A stretch of DNA of 5,581 nt from assembly GCA_020199975.1 (NCBI GenBank), contig JAIVJP010000090.1, positions 1 to 5,581 on the forward strand, written 5' to 3'. Positions 1-4,167 of this stretch are shown in pieces; within the stretch, counting starts at the first letter, position 1, and every line of letters starts with the position of its first letter. A program made the position numbers and the translations under genes. The notes under the pieces were generated by a model that saw only the letters and a list, made by a program, of their open reading frames with translations, searched no databases and was not told the origin of the DNA. This stretch comes from Acidobacteriota bacterium (GTDB lineage: Bacteria > Acidobacteriota > Blastocatellia > Pyrinomonadales > Pyrinomonadaceae).

Positions 1-8
1 GTCTGGTA

Positions 9-15
9 CTCCTTT
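9..15 (-). promoter_or_regulatory. Shine-Dalgarno-like site for a gene just beyond the left edge
   Basis: Read on the minus strand this is AAAGGAG, a near-perfect ribosome binding site. Eight bases (TACCAGAC) separate it from the window edge, so a start codon immediately outside the window would have ideal spacing. The site lies 66 bases past the stop codon of the isomerase-like gene and points the same way, so that gene and the unseen one may be co-transcribed. No start codon is visible, so this is an inference from the motif and its position. Confidence 0.4.
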
Positions 16-81
16 CAAAAAGGGAGGGAATCGGATCTCCAAACAAACAGGAAGCAAAATATACCGCAATAAGTTCAGATC

Positions 82-462
82 TTAAAGTTGCCCAAGCATT
101 TCAGCGGGATTCCAATAAGCGTGCAGGGTCTGAATCTTTCCTGATTCATTAACGTCGAAAATGTCGATACCTTCAAAGTGTACCTTGCGCCCCTGCTTGC
201 TAACACCTCGGCCAGTCCATTTAACCGCGGCTCCAGTTCCAGCCACAAAAATGTGATCTTCGGTTAGGCCTACTTCCTTAAAGGCCGCTGTAATCGTCTC
301 GAAAAACTCCCCGAGTTTTTCATGACCCTTGGTCGGCAGTGCTCCTACCGGATCGTAGCTAACCGCATCTTCGGCAAAGGTATTCACCCATGCCTCCTGG
401 TCCATTGCTCGGATGGCTTCAAAATAGGCCCTCACCGCTTTCGAAACGACTTCAGGGGACAT
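82..462 (-). CDS. NTF2-fold ketosteroid isomerase-like (SnoaL-like) protein
   Basis: This encodes a 126-residue cytoplasmic protein with no signal peptide or membrane segment. The length matches single-domain members of the NTF2-like superfamily (bacterial ketosteroid isomerases are about 125-131 residues). Aligned from memory with Pseudomonas putida steroid delta-isomerase it is nearly gap-free over two stretches: residues 11-40 (ending YDPVG, family DPFG) and 94-117 (ending GKIQTLHAYW, family GRIQTMQAYW). The catalytic set appears kept: Tyr13 (family Tyr16), Asp37 (family general base Asp40) and Asp100 (family Asp103). In that family these residues move a double bond by proton shuttling through an oxyanion hole. 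A real steroid substrate is not implied, because the fold is used for many small molecules and many relatives are annotated only as SnoaL-like. The ATG start is supported by AAGGA (473-477 on the plus strand) with a 10-base spacer. No terminator is visible after the stop; a possible next ribosome binding site follows. Confidence 0.87.
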   Translation of the reverse strand: MSPEVVSKAVRAYFEAIRAMDQEAWVNTFAEDAVSYDPVGALPTKGHEKLGEFFETITAAFKEVGLTEDHIFVAGTGAAVKWTGRGVSKQGRKVHFEGIDIFDVNESGKIQTLHAYWNPAEMLGQL

Positions 463-763
463 CTAGTTATAGTCCTTTCACTCAGAAAAAGATTGTAAGG
501 CCTCTAGAAACCAACAATGGGATTACCTCAAAAATGATCTCTTCAACGGGGCGACTTAAGGCCCGGAGTTCATTATGCCGTGTTTTCCGGACGTCATGGA
601 AGCCAATCGAGAATTTGTTGGTGTCATATGCTTAGTGATCTGACGGTGCCTAGTCGTCCGCACAAACGAATGGCTATACTAGTCCAGCACTGAGACTGTA
701 TCAAAAACTCCCGCGTTGCACCCACAGGTTGGGTGGCCGTTCACCCCGCTCCAGATCCGCCGC
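463..763. other. Intergenic region, no gene recognised
   Basis: This is the upstream region of the isomerase-like gene. Open frames here are short, lack a good ribosome binding site and have no recognisable protein signature. On the minus strand there are isolated -10-like hexamers (TACAAT at 492-497, CATAAT near 570-580), but neither has a convincing -35 at the right distance, so I do not call a promoter. Positions 692-711 resemble the terminal repeats of some insertion sequences (pattern GAGACTGTATCAAAAACTCC), but no transposase or matching second end is present. A 6-bp hairpin (CACCCA/TGGGTG) lies at 719-735. Confidence 0.5.
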
Positions 764-890
764 CACTCAACGCTTGAGACGACTCTCCAGCTTTGGCAAA
801 TTTGCAGGTTAGGAAGGTGGGCGCGCTGCGCTTTGCCCAGCTTCCCAACCTGCAATTTCCTCATCTTGAGGGGTAGTTCAAGGTTGAGTG
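764..890. repeat. Long imperfect palindrome (possible MITE/REP-like element)
   Basis: The core is an inverted repeat of 21-base arms, 802-822 and 835-855, matching at 19 of 21 positions around a 12-base loop (GCGCTGCGCTTT). Outside it, a perfect 8-base pair CACTCAAC (764-771) and GTTGAGTG (883-890) continues the symmetry, with a further CTTGA match next to it. The 27-30 bases in between pair only loosely. The whole would fold as one interrupted hairpin of about 127 bases. It has no T-run after it on either strand and lies beyond the strong terminator at 933-980, so it is not needed for termination. It looks like a decayed mobile palindrome or repeat unit. Open frames crossing it on both strands are probably spurious. 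Confidence 0.65.
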
Positions 891-932
891 CTAAAGCATC
901 TAGTTCCGGCTCCCTATTAGTCGTCTGCGGGG

Positions 933-980
933 AAAAAGGCCCGTCAGCAACCAAGTTACGGATCCAGGTTGCTGACGGGC
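933..980 (-). terminator. Rho-independent terminator of the large exported-protein gene
   Basis: Arms at 939-952 and 967-980 are perfect 14-base inverted repeats (GCCCGTCAGCAACC and its complement) with a 14-base loop. On the minus strand the stem is followed by CC and then five T residues (plus-strand AAAAA at 933-937). The stem begins 27 bases after the stop codon at 1008-1010. There is no T-run on the other side, so it works for minus-strand transcription only. Confidence 0.9.
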
Positions 981-1007
981 TCTCAATGACCAGCAAGTAT
1001 TAAGAGG

Positions 1008-1829
1008 TTAGTTCGGGCCGAACCTCTGTCTGTACTCGCTTGATCTAATGAACGCCTTAACCATCTCAGCGGCGCGAAAGTCTCCGTTGAAGGCGTTCAG
1101 CTTGTTGAGCCAGAAGTTAAAGCCGTCGAAGTTCGTGTCCGGTGGGGCATTCGCGTCACGCCGCAGGTAGCCGAAGTACTCCATCAGGACGAACGCGCTG
1201 TTGAACTCACGCAGTCCCAACTCCTCAGCTTCCGCGATTTTACGGAGCACGGTGGCGCGCGTCTCCGTGGCTGGGTTTGCGTTCAGCCCGGCGACGAGTC
1301 CGTCGCGGAAGGATGTCGCGGCCGGGATATTGCCGCGTACTTCCCCGCCGGGGAATTGCGTCGAGTGGAAATTGACGTAGGCGCGACCCTCTCGGAGGTT
1401 CGACAACTGCGCTGCCAGCGTAGTGTTATTGCCTTCGGGCGCATCCCACTCCCCATTGATTTGGCCTCCGACCCCGGTGGTGAACGGAATCACCACCTGA
1501 TCATTGGGGTTGTTATCGTTAAACGGAGCGCCGAAAAAGCCCCAGACAACGCCCCGGTTAATAGGCGGATCGGCGGGGGCCGCACTTGCGTGGATGTGGG
1601 CCGCGGTCAGGTTGTCGTTCGTTTCGCCGGGCGTTTGCGAGCCTGTTAAGTCAATGTTAGTGACCGTGGACCTAAACGTCATCGAAGTCTGCGCGTCGTT
1701 GAAGGTCAACCTCGCCGTTCCGAAGGACGCCGGCCTTGGACCTCCACCAGTGGCGGTGGGATTGGCTGGCGGAATCTCCTGAGCGTTCGTCATGTTGACG
1801 ACGAAGTGCCTTACCTGGCTGGGTGAGAG
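1008..1829 (-). CDS. C-terminal part of frameshifted exported protein: CHRD plus DUF4214-like unit
   Basis: This is the 3' continuation of the large gene at 1672-3732, read in the +1 frame. The frame is open from 2087, but upstream of about 1829 the translation is Arg/Ser-rich and not protein-like. The meaningful part is about 273 residues. A CHRD domain (about 1326-1808) starts HFVVNMTNAQEIPPAN and carries the hallmark TAAHIHASA and AYVNFHSTQFPGGEVRG motifs. A second DUF4214-like unit follows (FVLMEYFGYLRRD, then FDGFNFWLNKLNAF and EYRQRFG near the end). CHRD was named from chordin and is common in secreted bacterial proteins of unknown function. A separate start is unlikely: the first ATG in the domain (1791-1793) has only AAGG about 15 bases upstream. 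With the N-terminal part it would form one protein of about 907-908 residues. The stop is TAA, followed by a strong terminator. As it stands this segment is translated only if the frame is corrected or restarted, or if the shift is a sequencing error. Confidence 0.75.
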   Translation of the reverse strand, partial: LSPSQVRHFVVNMTNAQEIPPANPTATGGGPRPASFGTARLTFNDAQTSMTFRSTVTNIDLTGSQTPGETNDNLTAAHIHASAAPADPPINRGVVWGFFGAPFNDNNPNDQVVIPFTTGVGGQINGEWDAPEGNNTTLAAQLSNLREGRAYVNFHSTQFPGGEVRGNIPAATSFRDGLVAGLNANPATETRATVLRKIAEAEELGLREFNSAFVLMEYFGYLRRDANAPPDTNFDGFNFWLNKLNAFNGDFRAAEMVKAFIRSSEYRQRFGPN

Positions 1830-3732
1830 TCCCGGGCGCCCCAAACACGAAGTCCCTCTGTAACGCCTGAGTGTCGCGCATAAACTGCCCGTACAGGACC
1901 GGAACCGGAGTACCGGGGAGGTTCCCAAACGCCGCCTTATGCGTACGGATGGAGAGGAACCCGGTCTCTTGAAATTCAATGGAGAGGAAGAATGCCGCCG
2001 AGGTGTCAATCCGTTTGACCTCCCGGCACTGAGCGTCGGCGCCGCAGGCTTCGATGTTGTTCGTCCAGAAGTTGAGCCCCGCCACATCCGGCTCGCGGTT
2101 GAGGAAGTCGAGGTACTGCTGGCGGACGAAGAATTGCGATTCGTCGATGCGATTAGTAGTTGGGGAGCTTGAGTCGTTGTCGAGCAGCGTCAATGCCGCA
2201 GTGTTCGGGCTCCCTAAACCTACACCGGCACCCGTTGGGTTGCTCAGGACCAGACCTATCTCCTCGTTACCTTCCACGAACCCGTCGTCAACGATCAGGA
2301 TGCGGAAAGTTTTGCTTGTTTCGCCGGGTTTGAAGGTTAACGTGCCGAGCGCAATTTCATAATCACTCTTCTGCGACGCGTGCGCGGGCCGACTCTCGTC
2401 GAAAGTCGCATAGTTCACTGTCGCGGTGCCGGATACGTTGCCGGAGCGGGTGGCGGTGATGTCGATGTGGCCGCCGCCTTCGCCGATAGCGTAGTCATTA
2501 GTGGAGAGCTGAATCAGTGAGGTAGCCGAAGCGGTCGTGGGCTTTAGAGAGCCGAAGAGTCCGTGCTCCTCTTCACCAATCCCGGCGGCGAAGTAGAGAG
2601 TGTTGACGTCACCCCCGTTGCCGCCATTGCCGAAGACAATCGCCCACAGCCCATCGATGCTGATGGTTGTACCGCTCTGGTCTTGAAGTTGCCCGAGGAA
2701 GGCGCCCGTGGTGGGGTTGAAGGCACTGATTCTCGCTGCCCCGTCGAAGTCGAAGTTGCCGACGAGCAGCGCGTTGCCGAAGATGCCGAAACTGGCGGGC
2801 GCTATCACGAGACCCCACGGCGCGCTCAGGGGGCCGTTGAGGGCGATGCGCCGCTTGAAGACGCCGTTGAAGTCGAAGACGCTGACCGCGCCGAAGCCTT
2901 TGATGTCCAGCCCCGTCATCGGATCAACCTTGGCGTAGGTAACGTACAGCTCGCCGCCGAGGGCCTGGACGTTGAAGGGGTGGTAGTCCGCCGGCAGTGC
3001 CGGAAGGGCCGTGTCAGTGAAGTTCCCGGCGAGGGTACTCAGGGTAAAAGTGCTGTTGAAGACATCAATCTTCCCGTTGGCAATGTCGGCTGCGTAGAGG
3101 AAGTTCGCGGAGCCGCTGTTGCCAACGGCGAGGCCGGTGTAGACGCGGCTGAAGGGGCCGCCCGGAGGCGACGAGGCGATCACGGCCGTGGTCGAGCCCG
3201 CGGCCGGGACGTTCGGGTTCCAGCCCGTGATGTGGCCCGTGATGGAGGCGAAGATGAAGTTCGCCCGGCCACTGGCCGACCCAGAAGTGACGACGAAGTC
3301 CGTCGTCGAGGGGTTGGCGACCGTGCCTGTGGGGAGCCCGACAGGGACTCCGGGGATCGTGATCCCGGCGAGGCCCGGGTTCTTCACGAGCGGCGAGCCG
3401 CTGACGTCGCCGCGGTAGAGCGTCGAGGTGCCCGTGCCGTTGTTGGCCACCCAGAAAGGGCTTGAGGAGGTCATGGAAATGCCCCAGGGATTAACGAGCA
3501 GTGGATCTTGGACGAAGGCAATGCCCGGAACATCCGATACGAGATTCGTCTGTCGATAAGCGGAACCCGGTAAGATGACGGGTATGAGCGGGTCTTGAGC
3601 AAGAGTGGTCTTCGGGGCCGTTCGTGCGAACGATGGCGCGAAACTCGGCAAACCGAGACCCACCAACATTAGAGTCAGCGTCAGACTGATAAATTTCCTC
3701 CCGCTTCTCTTTAAACGAAGTGTTTGCAACAT
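1672..3732 (-). CDS. Exported TIGR03118/Calx-beta/DUF4214 protein, N-terminal part, frameshifted
   Basis: The start is the ATG at 3730-3732, chosen because AAGGAG lies 7 bases upstream; an in-frame TTG at 3757-3759 has no such site. Residues 1-37 form a Sec signal peptide: a basic N-region (LKRSGRKF), a hydrophobic core (ISLTLTLMLVGLGL) and likely cleavage after an SFA motif. Residues about 59-395 match the TIGR03118 family, a beta-rich domain known from secreted proteins (TNLVSDVPGIA, LVNPWGIS, PFWVANNGTGTSTLY). Residues about 406-520 are a Calx-beta domain with the acidic calcium-site pattern (VDDGFVEGNEE, then LLDND). A DUF4214-like unit starts near 534 (FFVRQQYLDFLNREPD, then AAFFLSIEFQ). 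After GAPG (1831-1842) the family-like sequence stops and about 52 out-of-frame residues run to a TAG at 1672-1674. The true continuation is in the +1 frame (1829-1008). The protein is probably surface-associated or secreted; its function is unknown. No PEP-CTERM sorting signal is visible. Confidence 0.82.
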   Translation of the reverse strand: MLQTLRLKRSGRKFISLTLTLMLVGLGLPSFAPSFARTAPKTTLAQDPLIPVILPGSAYRQTNLVSDVPGIAFVQDPLLVNPWGISMTSSSPFWVANNGTGTSTLYRGDVSGSPLVKNPGLAGITIPGVPVGLPTGTVANPSTTDFVVTSGSASGRANFIFASITGHITGWNPNVPAAGSTTAVIASSPPGGPFSRVYTGLAVGNSGSANFLYAADIANGKIDVFNSTFTLSTLAGNFTDTALPALPADYHPFNVQALGGELYVTYAKVDPMTGLDIKGFGAVSVFDFNGVFKRRIALNGPLSAPWGLVIAPASFGIFGNALLVGNFDFDGAARISAFNPTTGAFLGQLQDQSGTTISIDGLWAIVFGNGGNGGDVNTLYFAAGIGEEEHGLFGSLKPTTASATSLIQLSTNDYAIGEGGGHIDITATRSGNVSGTATVNYATFDESRPAHASQKSDYEIALGTLTFKPGETSKTFRILIVDDGFVEGNEEIGLVLSNPTGAGVGLGSPNTAALTLLDNDSSSPTTNRIDESQFFVRQQYLDFLNREPDVAGLNFWTNNIEACGADAQCREVKRIDTSAAFFLSIEFQETGFLSIRTHKAAFGNLPGTPVPVLYGQFMRDTQALQRDFVFGAPGTLTQPGKALRRQHDERSGDSASQSHRHWWRSKAGVLRNGEVDLQRRADFDDV

Positions 3733-3739
3733 ACAAGTT

Positions 3740-3745
3740 CTCCTT
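3740..3745 (-). promoter_or_regulatory. Ribosome binding site deciding the start of the exported protein
   Basis: The minus strand reads AAGGAG followed by AACTTGT and then ATG at 3732-3730. This 7-base spacing is ideal. It favours the ATG over the in-frame TTG at 3757-3759, which lies upstream of this site. Confidence 0.85.
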
Positions 3746-3798
3746 GAAGAAAGAATCAAAGTTGTGTGACTCGGATCTTTACAGCTTCCGACACGACA

Positions 3799-3817
3799 AG
3801 CTTGATGTAATCAAGCT
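3799..3817 (-). promoter_or_regulatory. Perfect 7-bp dyad/hairpin in the leader of the exported-protein gene
   Basis: Arms AGCTTGA (3799-3805) and TCAAGCT (3811-3817) flank a 5-base loop. The dyad lies 66 bases upstream of the start codon and within the predicted transcript leader. It has no T-run, so it is not a terminator. It could be a regulator site at DNA level or an RNA hairpin; the sequence alone does not decide. Confidence 0.4.
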
Positions 3818-3891
3818 CTACCTGAAGCAATACCGACTTGCGGGGAGACTCGCGCAGGCACCACCGACATCGGACGCCAGCGACGGCGAGG

Positions 3892-3926
3892 AAAAACACA
3901 CGAGTCCGGTAATAAAGCCGACTCGT
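3892..3926 (-). terminator. Terminator-like hairpin in the leader (possible attenuator)
   Basis: On the minus strand ACGAGTC and GACTCGT (plus-strand 3920-3926 and 3900-3906) form a perfect 7-bp stem. Two more G-C pairs (3908-3909 with 3918-3919) can add to it across a one-base bulge. After the stem come GTG and then five T residues (plus-strand AAAAA at 3892-3896). It lies between the promoter at 3970-3998 and the gene start at 3732, so it would end transcription early unless bypassed. The alternative reading is that it ends transcription from the ligase, whose stop is about 240 bases upstream. Confidence 0.5.
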
Positions 3927-3969
3927 TAAAATTCAACCGACGACTCCATATCTGGTGATTTCGGACAAA

Positions 3970-3998
3970 ACTCTAAGCACGGAGGCGCACACTGTCAA
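3970..3998 (-). promoter_or_regulatory. Sigma70-like promoter for the exported-protein gene
   Basis: The minus strand has a perfect -35 TTGACA (3993-3998), a 17-base spacer and TAGAGT as -10 (3970-3975; four of six consensus bases). Transcription would start near 3962-3964, giving a leader of about 230 bases before the ATG at 3732. I found no promoter of comparable quality closer to the gene. Confidence 0.6.
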
Positions 3999-4122
3999 GG
4001 CAGTTTTTGGGGAGTCTCCCTGACCGCGGCGGGATGTGGTCGAGCGACTGCACCGTTGACTCAAGCAAAAGCGGGGGAAGGATGTCGCCGCGGACCTTCT
4101 CAGGCGACGTGATCTCGCTCAT
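3973..4122 (-). CDS. Possible small protein of 49 residues, unrecognised
   Basis: An ATG-initiated frame begins 45 bases after the ligase stop on the same strand and starts MSEITSPEKVRGDILPPLL. The first 30 or so residues look protein-like in composition; the rest is Arg/Pro-rich and runs through the -35 and spacer of the promoter, with the TAG stop lying inside the -10 hexamer. Ribosome binding is weak (AAGG, 12 bases before the ATG). I recognise no family and see no signal peptide or membrane segment. It may be a real small gene read through from the ligase, the remnant of a longer gene whose 3' end was lost, or chance. Confidence 0.22.
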   Translation of the reverse strand: MSEITSPEKVRGDILPPLLLESTVQSLDHIPPRSGRLPKNCLDSVRLRA

Positions 4123-4167
4123 GGGCCAAATAAACCTTGACTTTCAGGCGAAGGGTGAGGTGAGAGT

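Noticed and set aside
9..26. Short hairpin at the left edge as terminator of the isomerase-like gene
   Set aside because: The stem is A/T-rich with a G-T pair and no T-run follows on either strand; the same bases are better explained as a ribosome binding site.
679..1003. Open frames of about 100 codons on both strands over the palindrome and the terminator
   Set aside because: They translate inverted-repeat and terminator DNA, have no good ribosome binding site and no recognisable domain.
1825..1842. Programmed ribosomal frameshift at the break
   Set aside because: I see no recognisable slippery heptamer, internal Shine-Dalgarno stimulator or in-frame stop right at the shift; a simple indel explains it better.
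1830..2087. 5' part of the +1 frame before the CHRD domain
   Set aside because: It is Arg/Ser/Pro-rich without family motifs and overlaps genuine DUF4214-like coding in the other frame, so it is not part of the gene product.
2563..3465. 300-codon plus-strand open frame opposite the exported-protein gene
   Set aside because: Its translation is dominated by Arg, Glu, Gly, Ala and Val, typical of the antisense of a GC-rich gene, while the minus strand shows clear TIGR03118 and Calx-beta motifs.
3720..3929. 69-codon plus-strand frame in the leader region
   Set aside because: It overlaps the ribosome binding site and start of the exported-protein gene on the other strand and has no recognisable domain.
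4083..4109. Hairpin GTCGCC/GGCGAC after the ligase as its terminator
   Set aside because: The stem is only 6 bp with a 13-base loop, and no T-run follows directly on the minus strand.
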